A stretch of DNA of 64,000 nucleotides, taken from contig DATLFA010000077.1 of the NCBI GenBank assembly GCA_035525225.1, forward strand, positions 1-64,000, written 5' to 3'. Shown here in pieces: positions 24,725-34,093 of the stretch (the first letter of the stretch is position 1; each line of letters begins with the position of its first letter). The position numbers and the translations under genes are program-made. The DNA is from DATLFA01 sp035525225 (GTDB lineage Bacteria > Actinomycetota > Acidimicrobiia > Acidimicrobiales > WLNW01). The notes below the pieces were generated by a model that was given only the letters and a program-made list of their open reading frames with translations, was not told the DNA's origin and searched no databases.

Positions 24725-27102
24725 AGCCAGGCCGGGCGGGTGCCGATGACCTTGTCTTCGCGCAACGCGTCGATTTCGTCGTCGCGGAGACCGAGCATGC
24801 CCGACAACACCTCGTGGTTGTGCTCTCCGAGCATCGGAGCCGGGCGCGCGAATGGCAGGAAGTCTCCGTTCCAGCGGAAGGGGAAACTCATGTACGGCGT
24901 CCAACCGGCAACGGCGTGTTGCATCCACTGATGGAACTGGCGCACTTGATGATGGGGCGTGTTGCCGACGAAGTACGCGTTGTTCAACGGCGCGGCCGGC
25001 ACCTTGGCCGCGATGAGCGTCTCGGCCGCGAGATCGCGCGGCTGATTTGCGAACCACGGCCGCATATTCTCGTCGATCTCGTCGTGATGGGCATGACGTC
25101 CGGCGGCCGTGGCAAAGCGCGAGTCGCGCGCCCACTCTGGGTCGCCGAGGACCTCGCGGAGACGGGCCCATTCGTCGTCGGTCTCGATCGACAACGCAAC
25201 CCACCAATCGGGCTCGAGAGCAGGATACACACCCTGCGGCGCGGCATACGGTGAACGATTGCCGTGCCGTTCGAGCAACACGCCGTTGGCCGACCATTCG
25301 ATCACCTGCTCGGCCGCAATATTGAGCGCGGGCTCGACGAGCGCGACCTCGATCAGTTGCGCCTCGCCGGTGCGTTCACGGTGTTCGAGAGCGAGCATCA
25401 TCGCGAACGCGGCGTGCATGCCTCCGACCGGGTCACACACCCCGCGCGGCACCATCGGTGGCCCACCGGCGTGACCGGTCATCCACGCCAGACCGGATGC
25501 CTGCTCGATGGTCATGGCGAAACCGGTACGGTTGCGCCAGGGGCCCGACAACCCGAAGGCCGGCATGCGGCACATGATCGCGTTGGGATTGATCTCGTGG
25601 ACTTCGTCCCAGCCCAGATGAAATTGCTCCATCACCCTTGGCGCGTAGTTCTCGACGACGAGGTCGGCCCACTCGATCATTCGGCGCGCGAGAGCGTGAC
25701 CCTTGGGGTTGGCGAAGTCCAGGGTGACCGCCCGCTTGCCCACATTGACCGAATGAGTGACCGGTGAGTATTCCCACACGTTGTCGGGGCGCCGGATGCC
25801 ACCGGCAAATCGCATGCCGTCGGGTCGTTGGATCGACTCGATCTTGATCACCTCGGCGCCCAGGACACCGAGGATGTTCACCGCAACCGGACCCGCCCAA
25901 AAGGCGGAGAAGTCCGCGACCTTGATCCCCTCGAGCGGCAGCTTGCGCTTGTCCCGTCGCGCCCGCGGCAACGAGGCGCGGCGCCGGCGTACACGTTCGG
26001 TGTCTTCGCCGAGCTTCGGCGCGCAACCGAAAGGCCCCGGCTCGACCTTGCCGAGCAGGTACGGCACGCGGGGCTGCTTGAAGCCGGCCGGATTGTCGAC
26101 GAACACCTCACGTTCGACGAACTGATCCATCTCGAGCACGGTGCGGCCGTCGCCGATGGGACTCACGGGTATCCGCATCGCGCTCGCGAGCTCGACGATC
26201 TCGTCGACGCTGCGTTCCTGTGTGAATGCGCGGATCTTTGCCCAGATGCGCTCGCGGTTCGCCATGCGCGCCTCGGCGAACATCATCTCGGGGACTGCCA
26301 GTTCGGGCGCACCGATGAGATGGCAGAAGTCGGTGAATTGTTGGGCGGTGATCGTGCAAAAACCGACCCAACCGTCCCTCGCCGGTTCGATCGACGGGAT
26401 CTCGAAGCTGCGACCCAACCACCGGCCCGGGTCGTACACCGCGGTCACCTGCCGGAAGACCTGAAACGACAGCATCATCGACTCGTGCTGCGAGAGGTCG
26501 ACATGCACGCCCACGCCCGATGCGCGCGCTTGGCGCACCGCAGCCAAGGCCGCGGGCGCAGCGAACGACGCCAACACGTACTCGCCCAGCCGTCCGGCTG
26601 CCGCCACCGGCTCGTTGCCCGGGATACCGCGGTAGTCGGTCGAGCCCACCTGTGCCTGCAGGGTGAACTCGTTGGCCGTTCGATTGCTCCAAGGCCCGCC
26701 TCGGCCGAATCGCGAGAGCGACACCAAAGACACCCTCTTGTTGACCCCGTGAAGGTCGGACAACGCCGTGCCGAGGTCTTCGATGACACCCGGCGCGAAA
26801 TCTTCGACGACGAGCTCGGCCTTCGCCGCCAGTTCGAGCACGAACTCGCGCCCTTCGAGCGTGGACAGATCCGCGATCACACTCCTCTTCGACGCGTTGA
26901 GGTAAGCGAACATCGGGCTGACCTCGCCGTCGGCAAAGGTCGCGCCCGATGCCGACCAGTGCCGCATCCGGTCGCCGGCCGGCGGCTCGACCTTGATGAC
27001 CTCCGCGCCGGCATCGACGAACAGCTTGGTGCAGTACGGCCCGGCGATGCCGGACGTGAGATCGATGATCCGCAGGCCATCGAGAATTGGTCGACCACTC
27101 AC
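24721..27102 (-). CDS. Fused two-domain CaiB/BaiF (class III) CoA-transferase
   Basis: 793 residues. GTG start at 27102 with AAGGGGG about 6 nt upstream. Domain A (about 1-390) begins 'LDGLRIIDLTSGIAGPYCTKLFVDAGAEVIKVEPP'. Domain B (about 395-793) begins 'LEGIKVADFSAFWAGPVAVNILGVLGAEVIKIES'. Each is a full-length class III unit, so two genes have fused head to tail. At the position of the catalytic Asp, domain A reads 'VDLSQHESMML' and domain B 'IEVALVEPALN', that is, Glu in both by eye. The enzymes move CoA between carboxylic acids via an anhydride intermediate. It follows the ThDP lyase gene by 37 bp on the same strand, a pairing like formyl-CoA transferase with oxalyl-CoA decarboxylase. 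The real substrate is unknown. Confidence 0.87.
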   Translation of the reverse strand: MSGRPILDGLRIIDLTSGIAGPYCTKLFVDAGAEVIKVEPPAGDRMRHWSASGATFADGEVSPMFAYLNASKRSVIADLSTLEGREFVLELAAKAELVVEDFAPGVIEDLGTALSDLHGVNKRVSLVSLSRFGRGGPWSNRTANEFTLQAQVGSTDYRGIPGNEPVAAAGRLGEYVLASFAAPAALAAVRQARASGVGVHVDLSQHESMMLSFQVFRQVTAVYDPGRWLGRSFEIPSIEPARDGWVGFCTITAQQFTDFCHLIGAPELAVPEMMFAEARMANRERIWAKIRAFTQERSVDEIVELASAMRIPVSPIGDGRTVLEMDQFVEREVFVDNPAGFKQPRVPYLLGKVEPGPFGCAPKLGEDTERVRRRRASLPRARRDKRKLPLEGIKVADFSAFWAGPVAVNILGVLGAEVIKIESIQRPDGMRFAGGIRRPDNVWEYSPVTHSVNVGKRAVTLDFANPKGHALARRMIEWADLVVENYAPRVMEQFHLGWDEVHEINPNAIMCRMPAFGLSGPWRNRTGFAMTIEQASGLAWMTGHAGGPPMVPRGVCDPVGGMHAAFAMMLALEHRERTGEAQLIEVALVEPALNIAAEQVIEWSANGVLLERHGNRSPYAAPQGVYPALEPDWWVALSIETDDEWARLREVLGDPEWARDSRFATAAGRHAHHDEIDENMRPWFANQPRDLAAETLIAAKVPAAPLNNAYFVGNTPHHQVRQFHQWMQHAVAGWTPYMSFPFRWNGDFLPFARPAPMLGEHNHEVLSGMLGLRDDEIDALREDKVIGTRPAWL

Positions 27103-27139
27103 CGGTGCCCCCTTGTGGTGTGCGGGGATCGTAGTTGCG

Positions 27140-28756
27140 TCAGCCGAGGGCCGATTGCCGCGGATACTCGTCGTCGGGGTCGGTGATGACGTTGAGCAGA
27201 TACGGCACTCCCGACGCGAGCGCACGGGCCAGAGCGGGCGCCAGCTGTCTCGCCTCGGTGATGGTTTCGCCCGCTCCACCCAGCGCCTCGACGACGCGGT
27301 CGTAGCGGGTCTCGGGCCGCAGTTCAGCGGCCACGTGATACCCGTAGAGCTTGGTCATCGGGAACTTCTCGAGCGCCCAGCATCCGTTGTTGCCCACGAT
27401 CACGACCACCGCCAGACCGTGGCGGACGAGCGAGTCGACGTCGAGCAAAGAGAATCCCGCGGCGCCGTCGCCCATCATCACGACCACTTGCCGGTCGGGG
27501 CGAGCGATGCGCGCCGCCATCGCATAACCCATGCCGGTGCCCAGGCAGCCATACGGGCCGGGGTCGAGCCAGCAGCCCGGCTCGTAGGAATCGATGTACT
27601 TCCCGGCATAGGACACAAAATCGCCGCCGTCGCACACGACGACCGCGTCGCGATCGAGCACCTTGCGTAGCTCGCCGTAGACCCGCGTGGGTTTGATGGG
27701 GTCACTGTCGGCGCCGAGCAACAGCTTGTCGTGGGCATCGAGGGTGCGCTCGACGTCGCGCAGGTGCGCGATCCACGCATCGTGATCCTCCCGAGGCCCA
27801 CGATGGTCGGCAAAGGCCTGCAGTATCACAGCGAGATCTCCCGCCACAGACACCGCCGGCGACACGTGGGTCGCGATGCGGTCAGGGTGATCGACGACGT
27901 GCAGGACCTGGGCATCGCCAAAACTTCCGAAACCCACCCGAAAGTCGAGCGGCGTGCCGATGACGACGACGACATCGGCTTCGCGCTTGAGCATCGAACG
28001 AGAACTGCTGAAGGCCAGTTCGTGATCGGCGGCGAGACAACCGCGGCCGAGCCCGTTCATGAACACGGGCACCCGCAACGATTCGGCGGCGGCGCGCAGT
28101 GCTCCCCACGCACTGTCGAAATACACGTCGGATCCTGCGATGATCGCCGGACGGTGCGCGGTCGCGATCAACGCGGCGGCGCGTGCGACGGCGTCGACAT
28201 CTGCGTCGGGCCGGCGCGGCGGCGCTCGATCGGGCAGCGTGACGGTGGCGCGGTCATAGATGACATCGATCGGGATGTCGACGAAAACCGGTCCGCGATG
28301 GGCGGTGGCGGCGGTCTCGGCCGCCGTGTGCATCACGTCGGCGATCGCGTTCGTCTCGCCGATCGTCGTCGCGAGCTTGGTGATCGATGCCATCACGGGC
28401 ACATGGTCGAACTCTTGCAGGGCCCCCCGACCCCAACCCCGGTTGCCGGCGCGCCCGCCGATCACGACGAGCGGCGAACCGTTGAACCAGGCGGTCGTCG
28501 TGGCGCTCACGCCGTTGGTCACCCCCGGCCCGGCGGTCAACGCCACCACGCCCGGGCGCCGAGTCAGCTTGGCCATCGCTTCGGCCGCGAACGTGGCGGT
28601 CTGCTCGTGACGCATGTCGATCAACCGCACGCCGCTGCTGACCGCCGCGTCGTACAGCGGGAAGATGTGGCCGCCCGACAGCGTGAAGAGTTCCTCCACG
28701 CCGAAGCGGCGCAAGGCCGCCAGAGCCAACTCTCCCCCATGCCCCGTGATCTCCAT
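27140..28756 (-). CDS. Thiamine-diphosphate-dependent lyase/decarboxylase (acetolactate synthase / 2-hydroxyacyl-CoA lyase-like)
   Basis: 538 residues with the three ThDP domains. The PYR domain has the catalytic glutamate in 'RHEQTATFAAEAMAKL' (Glu 51) and 'GVVALTAGPGVTNGVSATTTAWFNGSPLVVIGG'. The middle domain has 'PAIIAGSDVYFDSAW'. The PP domain has the metal/ThDP motif 'MMGDGAAGFSLLDVDSLVRHGLAVVVIVGNN' (GDG to NN). The subgroup resembles IlvG/oxalyl-CoA decarboxylase/2-hydroxyacyl-CoA lyase proteins more than biosynthetic IlvB. With the downstream CoA-transferase it plausibly handles a CoA-thioester C-C cleavage. The start is the ATG at 28756. Confidence 0.85.
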   Translation of the reverse strand: MEITGHGGELALAALRRFGVEELFTLSGGHIFPLYDAAVSSGVRLIDMRHEQTATFAAEAMAKLTRRPGVVALTAGPGVTNGVSATTTAWFNGSPLVVIGGRAGNRGWGRGALQEFDHVPVMASITKLATTIGETNAIADVMHTAAETAATAHRGPVFVDIPIDVIYDRATVTLPDRAPPRRPDADVDAVARAAALIATAHRPAIIAGSDVYFDSAWGALRAAAESLRVPVFMNGLGRGCLAADHELAFSSSRSMLKREADVVVVIGTPLDFRVGFGSFGDAQVLHVVDHPDRIATHVSPAVSVAGDLAVILQAFADHRGPREDHDAWIAHLRDVERTLDAHDKLLLGADSDPIKPTRVYGELRKVLDRDAVVVCDGGDFVSYAGKYIDSYEPGCWLDPGPYGCLGTGMGYAMAARIARPDRQVVVMMGDGAAGFSLLDVDSLVRHGLAVVVIVGNNGCWALEKFPMTKLYGYHVAAELRPETRYDRVVEALGGAGETITEARQLAPALARALASGVPYLLNVITDPDDEYPRQSALG

Positions 28757-28863
28757 GGACCCGCACCCTAGGTTCCCGCTCTCGACGCCGCTCGGGCGTG
28801 ATTCCCCTCCTGTTCACCCGGGATCTGCCCACCGCGCGCAGAGGGCGCTAACGTGTGCCGCCG

Positions 28864-29745
28864 ATGCAGAGCGACGTGAGCGCATCGAGCGACGTGGTCG
28901 CCGCACGAACCACCACCGAGAGCGCGACGGTCCCGACGTTGCGGTTGCGGTGGTGGTGCGAAGTTGCCATCGTCGCCAGCTTCTACGGCGTCTACTCCGC
29001 GGTCCGCAATCTCTTCGGCTCGGCATCGGTGAGCCCCGAGGAAGCCCTCGCGAACGCCCGGCAGATCATCAGCGTCGAGCGTGCCATCGGGACGTTCCAC
29101 GAGGAGACGGTGCAACACTGGTTTCTCGGCTGGTCGTGGTTCATGTGGTTCTGGAACGTGTTCTACGGCACGTTCCACTTCATCGTGCCGATCGGAGTGC
29201 TGCTCTACCTGTTCCATCGGGTTCCCGATCGATATCGACAATGGCGCAACACCATCGCCGCCACCACTGCCCTGGCCTTGGTCGGCTTCAGCATCTACCC
29301 GCTGATGCCTCCCCGTTTGCTGAGCGTGTGCGGCGAATACGGCGGGTGCACGAACTCGAACTTCGTCGACACGCTGCAGCGATTCGGGGGCCTGTGGTCG
29401 TTCGACTCCGGCACCATGCAGTCGATCTCCAACCAGTACGCCGCCATGCCGAGCCTTCACTTTGCGTGGGCAGTCTGGTGCTGGCTCGCGGTTCGCCCGG
29501 TCGTACAACGTCGCTCGGTGCGCCTCGCGCTCGCGGCGTACCCCTGGCTCACCCTCTTCGCCATCGTCGTCACCGCCAACCACTTCTGGGTCGACGCCGC
29601 GGGCGGGGCACTCGTCCTGGCGGTGGGGTACATGTTCGGATCGATGATCACTCGTGCCGCGGCCCGATGGCGCCTTGCCGGCGCTCTGTCGATCCGGGCG
29701 GTTCCCGGGCCCCAGCGACCGCGGAGCGGTCCCCCCTGGGGTTAG
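28864..29745 (+). CDS. PAP2 superfamily membrane phosphatase / phospho-transferase
   Basis: 293 residues from the ATG at 28864. Five to six transmembrane helices surround the PAP2 motifs: 'MPSLHFAWAVWCWL' (PSxH) and 'TANHFWVDAAGG' (HxxxD). The N-terminal part 'WFMWFWNVFYGTFHFIVPI' and 'FSIYPLMPPRL' resembles the inositol-phosphorylceramide synthase-like subfamily (Aur1/PAP2_3), which transfers or removes phosphate groups from membrane lipids with the active site outside. The C-terminal tail (GPQRPRSGPPWG) is encoded by a large GC-rich hairpin just before the stop. The dxs gene starts 10 bp after it from its own -10 box. Confidence 0.84.
   Translation: MQSDVSASSDVVAARTTTESATVPTLRLRWWCEVAIVASFYGVYSAVRNLFGSASVSPEEALANARQIISVERAIGTFHEETVQHWFLGWSWFMWFWNVFYGTFHFIVPIGVLLYLFHRVPDRYRQWRNTIAATTALALVGFSIYPLMPPRLLSVCGEYGGCTNSNFVDTLQRFGGLWSFDSGTMQSISNQYAAMPSLHFAWAVWCWLAVRPVVQRRSVRLALAAYPWLTLFAIVVTANHFWVDAAGGALVLAVGYMFGSMITRAAARWRLAGALSIRAVPGPQRPRSGPPWG
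29710..29741. repeat. Nested GC-rich hairpin at the 3' end of the PAP2 gene
   Basis: The outer arms CCCCAG/CTGGGG enclose an inner perfect stem GACCGC-GGA-GCGGTC. It could act as an attenuator or terminator between the PAP2 and dxs genes, but no U-run follows. Its left part resembles the dispersed GGGCCCGAGCGGCC motif. Confidence 0.55.
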
Positions 29746-29748
29746 CCT
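29743..29748 (+). promoter_or_regulatory. -10 box of dxs
   Basis: TAGCCT, 7 nt before the dxs ATG at 29756, overlapping the stop codon of the PAP2 gene. No ribosome-binding site is seen. Confidence 0.5.
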
Positions 29749-29755
29749 GGACCCG

Positions 29756-31585
29756 ATGCAGCTGCTCGAGTCGATCCGCGAACCCGCCGACCTGAAGCGC
29801 CTCACGAACGACGAACTCCTCGTACTGGCCGACGAACTGCGCCAGGCGATCGTCGGCACCGTCTCGTCCACTGGTGGTCACCTGGGGTCCAACCTCGGTG
29901 TCGTCGAGTTGACGCTGGCGCTGCACCGTGTGTTCTCTTCGCCGCGCGATGTCATCTTGTGGGACACCGGCCATCAGGCCTACGTGCACAAGTTGGTCAC
30001 CGGGCGATACTGCGACTTCGCATCGCTGCGCCAGGACGGCGGTATGTCGGGCTATCCCTCGAGGTCGGAGTCCGAACACGACTGGATCGAGAACAGTCAC
30101 GCCTCGACCGTGCTCGGCTATGCCCACGGCCTTGCCACCGCGCTGCGGGCGCAAGGACACGCGGAGCGCCACGTCGTCGCAGTGATCGGCGACGGATCGA
30201 TGACCGGTGGCATGGCGTTCGAGGGGCTCAACAACCTGGGCCATTCAGAGTGCAACGTCACGATCGTGCTCAACGACAACGGCCGCTCCTACGCGCCGAC
30301 GATCTCCAAGCTGTCCGAGAGCCTCGTGCGCATCCGGTCCAATCCCGTCTACATGCGCCGGCAAGAACGCATCGAGGCATTGGCGAAGAAGTTTCCGTGG
30401 CTCGGCGAGAAACTCGACCGCAGCATCAACGCCACCAAACTCGCGATCCGCGCCATGTGGGAGCCGCCCGCGTTCTTCGAAAACCTGGGCATCCGCTACA
30501 TGGGACCGTTCGACGGCCACGACGTTGCCGCGCTCGAAAAGGCCTTGCACAACGCGTCGAAGTTCGAAGGTCCCGTCGTCGTGCACGTGCTCACGCAAAA
30601 GGGTCGGGGGTACGGCCCCGCGGAAAACGACCCGATCAAGAACATGCACGACACGTCCGAGCTCAAGCCGGGCAGCTACACCGCCGCGTTCGGCGAAGCG
30701 ATCGTGAAGCTGGGCGAAGAACGTCCCGAGCTCGTCGCCATCACCGCCGCCATGCCCGACTCGACGGGTCTGCTGCCGTTCATGGAGCGCTTCCCGAACC
30801 GCTGCTTCGACGTCGGTATCGCCGAGCAACACGCGGTCACCGCGGCGGCGGGCATGGCCATGGGCGGCTTGCGGCCGGTCGTCGCCGTCTACTCGACGTT
30901 CATGACGCGCGCCGTCGACCAAGTGATGTACGACGTCGGCCTGCACAAGTTGCCGGTCGTCTTTTGTCTCGACCGCGCCGGCGTCACCGGTGACGACGGG
31001 CCATCGCACCATGGTGTGCTCGACATGGTGTTGTTCACCAAGGTGCCCGGCATGACGGTGTTCGCCCCGTCGTCCTACCAAGAGTTGCAGGTGATGCTGG
31101 CCGACGCGATCGAACTCGACGGGCCCGCGGTCATTCGTTGGCCCAAGACCGCGGCGCGCACGGCCCACGAATGGGAAGTCGGTCACGGGCTCAAGGCGCG
31201 GCGCCTGCGCAAGGGCAGCGAGATCTGCATCGTGTCGGTGGGCAAGATGCTCGATGCGGCCGAGCAGGCCGCCACCATCCTCGAAGAAGGGGGCGTCTCG
31301 GTCACGCTGTGGGACGCACGGGTCGTCGCCCCGCTCGACCAATCGATGATCGACGACGCGGCCACCCACCGAGCGGTTATCACCGTCGAGGACGGCCTGC
31401 GCGCCGGCGGGGCCGGCGAGGCGATGCGCGACGCAATCGACGGGCGCCACACTGCATCGGCCGTGACCGTGATGGGCATCCCCACGATGTTCATCGCGCA
31501 GGGCAAGCCCGACGTGATCCTCGCCAACTTGGGCCTCGATGGCACCGGTATCGCAGCAACTGCACGCGAGATGCTCGCGCGCTGA
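29756..31585 (+). CDS. dxs: 1-deoxy-D-xylulose-5-phosphate synthase
   Basis: 609 residues. ThDP enzyme of the MEP pathway: pyruvate plus glyceraldehyde-3-phosphate to DXP, the first step of isoprenoid synthesis. Diagnostic segments are 'GTVSSTGGHLGSNLGVVELTLALH' (His contacting ThDP), 'WDTGHQAYVHKLVTGR', the GDG-to-N motif 'VIGDGSMTGGMAFEGLNNLG...VLNDN', 'MPDSTGLLPFMERFPNRCFDVGIAEQHAVTAAAGMAMGG' (catalytic Glu) and 'DRAGVTGDDGPSHHGVLD'. I set the start at 29756 (MQLLESI), which lies 7 nt behind TAGCCT; the upstream open frame is the PAP2 shadow. It converges on the IscA/NifU gene with 6 bp between stops. No other MEP genes are in the window. Confidence 0.97.
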   Translation: MQLLESIREPADLKRLTNDELLVLADELRQAIVGTVSSTGGHLGSNLGVVELTLALHRVFSSPRDVILWDTGHQAYVHKLVTGRYCDFASLRQDGGMSGYPSRSESEHDWIENSHASTVLGYAHGLATALRAQGHAERHVVAVIGDGSMTGGMAFEGLNNLGHSECNVTIVLNDNGRSYAPTISKLSESLVRIRSNPVYMRRQERIEALAKKFPWLGEKLDRSINATKLAIRAMWEPPAFFENLGIRYMGPFDGHDVAALEKALHNASKFEGPVVVHVLTQKGRGYGPAENDPIKNMHDTSELKPGSYTAAFGEAIVKLGEERPELVAITAAMPDSTGLLPFMERFPNRCFDVGIAEQHAVTAAAGMAMGGLRPVVAVYSTFMTRAVDQVMYDVGLHKLPVVFCLDRAGVTGDDGPSHHGVLDMVLFTKVPGMTVFAPSSYQELQVMLADAIELDGPAVIRWPKTAARTAHEWEVGHGLKARRLRKGSEICIVSVGKMLDAAEQAATILEEGGVSVTLWDARVVAPLDQSMIDDAATHRAVITVEDGLRAGGAGEAMRDAIDGRHTASAVTVMGIPTMFIAQGKPDVILANLGLDGTGIAATAREMLAR

Positions 31586-31591
31586 CCCGGA

Positions 31592-32224
31592 TCAGCTGTA
31601 GAAGGGGTTCTCGCCTTGCGCGTGGTTGGTCGCGTCGACGACCTCACGCACCTCGGGTATCGCCTCGAGGATCATCTTCTTGATGCCCTCGGACAACGTG
31701 AGCGCGCTCATCGAGCAACCCTGGCAGCCGCCGCCCATCGTGACGTAGACAGCGTCGCCATCGACGCCCACCAACGTGGCGAACCCACCGTGGGCGCTCA
31801 GCGCCGGATTGATGCGTTGCTCGAGGAGTTGGCCGACCTGCTCGGCGACATCGCCGGTGAGTTCGAGTGGCCCGGCACCCGCCAGCGGATCGGGACGGTT
31901 CGGGTTGCGGATGACGAGGCCACCCTGACGCGGGTTGGTCGGCACGTCGAGCGTCGAGCCCCGAAGGGCGTCGACCGACCCTGCCGGGATCATCACCTCG
32001 AGACCATTGACCTCGTAGACGAAATCGTTGGGGTCCGCTTCGGCGATGGTCTCGAACGACAGGTCATACGCGTACTCGACGCCCTGGTTGCCGGTGACCT
32101 CGATGCGCAGACCGAGGGTCTCGGGTTCTTCTTCTTCACTCAGGATCTCGAGGATCTTGGCGTGTGCGGCATCGCTCACCTGCACGATGAGATCGGTGTC
32201 GAGGTTGGTTGACTCGGTCGCCAT
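31592..32224 (-). CDS. Iron-sulfur carrier protein, IscA-like plus NifU domains (NfuA-type)
   Basis: 210 residues. The N-terminal A-type domain ('VQVSDAAHAKILEILSEEEEPETLGLRIEV', about 14-105) lacks the three cysteines of functional IscA, as in NfuA. A NifU C-terminal domain follows ('LLEQRINPALSAHGGFATLVGVDGDAVYVTMGGGCQGC', with CxxC at 167 and 170). These proteins carry and deliver a [4Fe-4S] cluster to apo-enzymes; the partner IspG/IspH of the MEP pathway need such clusters, which suits the neighbouring dxs. It is transcribed 33 bp after the ABC-F gene on the same strand. Confidence 0.9.
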   Translation of the reverse strand: MATESTNLDTDLIVQVSDAAHAKILEILSEEEEPETLGLRIEVTGNQGVEYAYDLSFETIAEADPNDFVYEVNGLEVMIPAGSVDALRGSTLDVPTNPRQGGLVIRNPNRPDPLAGAGPLELTGDVAEQVGQLLEQRINPALSAHGGFATLVGVDGDAVYVTMGGGCQGCSMSALTLSEGIKKMILEAIPEVREVVDATNHAQGENPFYS

Positions 32225-32257
32225 GGCGTTCAGGTTACTCTCCGCCCGCTCGATTAC

Positions 32258-34024
32258 TCACTCGATGGCTTCCAGGTCGGTTGCGACCTCGAGCCACTGC
32301 TCTTCGAGTCCGTGTAGTCGCTGCACGACGTCGGCGAACGCAGATGCCGCAGCCTGTCGCTCACGGTGATCACTGTCACCCATACGGGCCTCGAGATCGG
32401 CCCGTTGGGTGAGGAGTGGCTGCATCTCTCGATCGATTTGCCGCAATCGATGACGTAGCGTCGACGCGCTGACCGTCTGGGTCCGTGCCCCCGCCGTCTT
32501 GTCGACGCGATCGACCTTGGCTTCACGCGGACGCGCCGTGCCCACACGCCGGTTGCGCTGCCGCTCCCGCACCCAGGCCTCGGCCCCGCCGGGATATCGC
32601 GCCGGGCGCCGTCCCGGCTCGAAGACAATGACGTCGTCGCACGTGCGGTCGAGCAGTGCTCGGTCGTGCGACACGATGACCGCGGCGCCGGGCCAGTCGT
32701 CGAGGAAGTCTTCGAGCGCCCGCAATGTGTCGAGATCCAAGTCGTTGGTGGGCTCGTCGAGCAGCAACACGTTGGGCCGCTCGAGCAGCGTCAACAGCAA
32801 TTGCAGCCGCCGCCTCTCACCACCGGACAACAACGAGATGGGCGCGCGCTGCGCGTCGTCGTCGAACCAGAATCGCTCCATCAACTTGCGGTCGCGCCAA
32901 TCGACCTCGCCCTTGTCACCGATGAGCGCGGCGCGCACCGTGATCGAGGTATCGAGGGCACGTGAGCGTTGGTCGTAGTACCCGACGCGCACGGTCGGGC
33001 CGCGCACGACGCGACCCTCGGTCGGCTCGAGTCGGCCCGCGATGATCTCGAGCGCGGTGCTCTTGCCGCTGCCGTTGGGGCCGACGATGCCCAGACGTTC
33101 GCGACGATCGAGCGCGAGGTCGAGGCCGGCGAATATCGGAGGCGAATCGAACCGGTGCCCGACCCCTTCCAACTCGACCACGAGATCACCGAGGCGCGGC
33201 GTCGCCGAGTCGACTTCGGACAGGTGCAGATCGAGTGCGGCTCGGCCCTCCGCTCGATTGTGCGTGCTGTCGATGAGCGCGGTCGCGCGCTCGACACGCG
33301 CCCGCTGCTTGGTCGATCGCGCGGGCGCGCCTCGGCGAAGCCATGCCAACTCGCGGCGCGCCAGGTTGCGCCGCGTGGCTTCTTGCGATGCCTCTTGATC
33401 GGCCCGTTGCTGGCGCGCTTCGAGGTACCCCCCATAGCCCGTCTGATAGACGAACAACTGACCCTGATCGATCTCTGCGATCCGCGTGGTGACGCGATCG
33501 AGCACGAATCGGTCGTGCGTGATCAGCACCAGCCCGCCGCGAAACGAGGCCAGGTGTTCCTCGAGCCACGCGATGGCGTCGATGTCGAGATGGTTGGTGG
33601 GTTCGTCGAGTACCAGCAGATCGCTTTCGTGCGCCAGCGCCGACGCGAGGGCAACTCGTTTCGCCTCACCGCCGGAGAGCGAGGCGACATCGGCATCGAA
33701 CAGCGACGCGATGCCCAGCCGGTCGGCGATCGCTTCGCCTTGCCACGCGTCGACACCGTCGCCCGACACCACGCTGCGCACGGTGCCCGGCGGGAGCGGC
33801 GACGCCTGATCGAGCATCGTGACCCGCACATCACGGCCGCGACGGACGACCCCTGACTCCGGCAGTACCGCGCCCACGAGCACGCGCGCCAGGGTCGACT
33901 TGCCACTGCCGTTGAGCCCCACGATCGCGAGGCGGTCGCCGCTGCTGATCGTCAGCGACACGTTGTCGAACAGCGATCGCTCGGGTCGGCTCATGCTCAC
34001 GCCGGAGGCATCGACGAGGATCAT
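32258..34024 (-). CDS. ABC-F family ATP-binding protein (Uup-like)
   Basis: 588 residues, two ABC modules and no membrane segments. Module 1: Walker A 'GLNGSGKST', signature 'LSGGEAKRVALASAL', Walker B 'LLVLDEPTNHLD'. A linker follows with 'YQTGYGGYLEARQQRADQEASQEATRRNLARRELAWLRRGAPAR', typical of ABC-F. Module 2: 'GPNGSGKST', 'LLSGGERRRLQLLLTL', 'LLLDEPTNDLD'. The C-terminal about 90 residues form a coiled coil ('LRHRLRQIDREMQPLLTQRADLEARM') as in Uup. ABC-F proteins act on the ribosome or on DNA structures; Uup-like members are linked to transposon excision and ribosome biogenesis. The ATG at 34024 is used. It is divergent from a crotonase gene. Confidence 0.92.
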   Translation of the reverse strand: MILVDASGVSMSRPERSLFDNVSLTISSGDRLAIVGLNGSGKSTLARVLVGAVLPESGVVRRGRDVRVTMLDQASPLPPGTVRSVVSGDGVDAWQGEAIADRLGIASLFDADVASLSGGEAKRVALASALAHESDLLVLDEPTNHLDIDAIAWLEEHLASFRGGLVLITHDRFVLDRVTTRIAEIDQGQLFVYQTGYGGYLEARQQRADQEASQEATRRNLARRELAWLRRGAPARSTKQRARVERATALIDSTHNRAEGRAALDLHLSEVDSATPRLGDLVVELEGVGHRFDSPPIFAGLDLALDRRERLGIVGPNGSGKSTALEIIAGRLEPTEGRVVRGPTVRVGYYDQRSRALDTSITVRAALIGDKGEVDWRDRKLMERFWFDDDAQRAPISLLSGGERRRLQLLLTLLERPNVLLLDEPTNDLDLDTLRALEDFLDDWPGAAVIVSHDRALLDRTCDDVIVFEPGRRPARYPGGAEAWVRERQRNRRVGTARPREAKVDRVDKTAGARTQTVSASTLRHRLRQIDREMQPLLTQRADLEARMGDSDHRERQAAASAFADVVQRLHGLEEQWLEVATDLEAIE

Positions 34025-34079
34025 TGCCACGAGGCTAGGGCGAAGACCCTTCGGAGCGCCCCCCGGCGCAGGGCGAGAC

Positions 34080-34085
34080 TAGGGT
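34080..34085 (+). promoter_or_regulatory. -10 box of the crotonase gene
   Basis: TAGGGT, 8 nt before the ATG at 34094, in the 69-bp gap between divergent genes. Confidence 0.45.
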
Positions 34086-34093
34086 CGCGCCGG

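Noticed and set aside
31586..31591. Terminator between the convergent dxs and IscA/NifU genes
   Set aside because: Only 6 bp separate the stops, and no hairpin with a U-run is seen; the same lack holds at the other convergent junctions.
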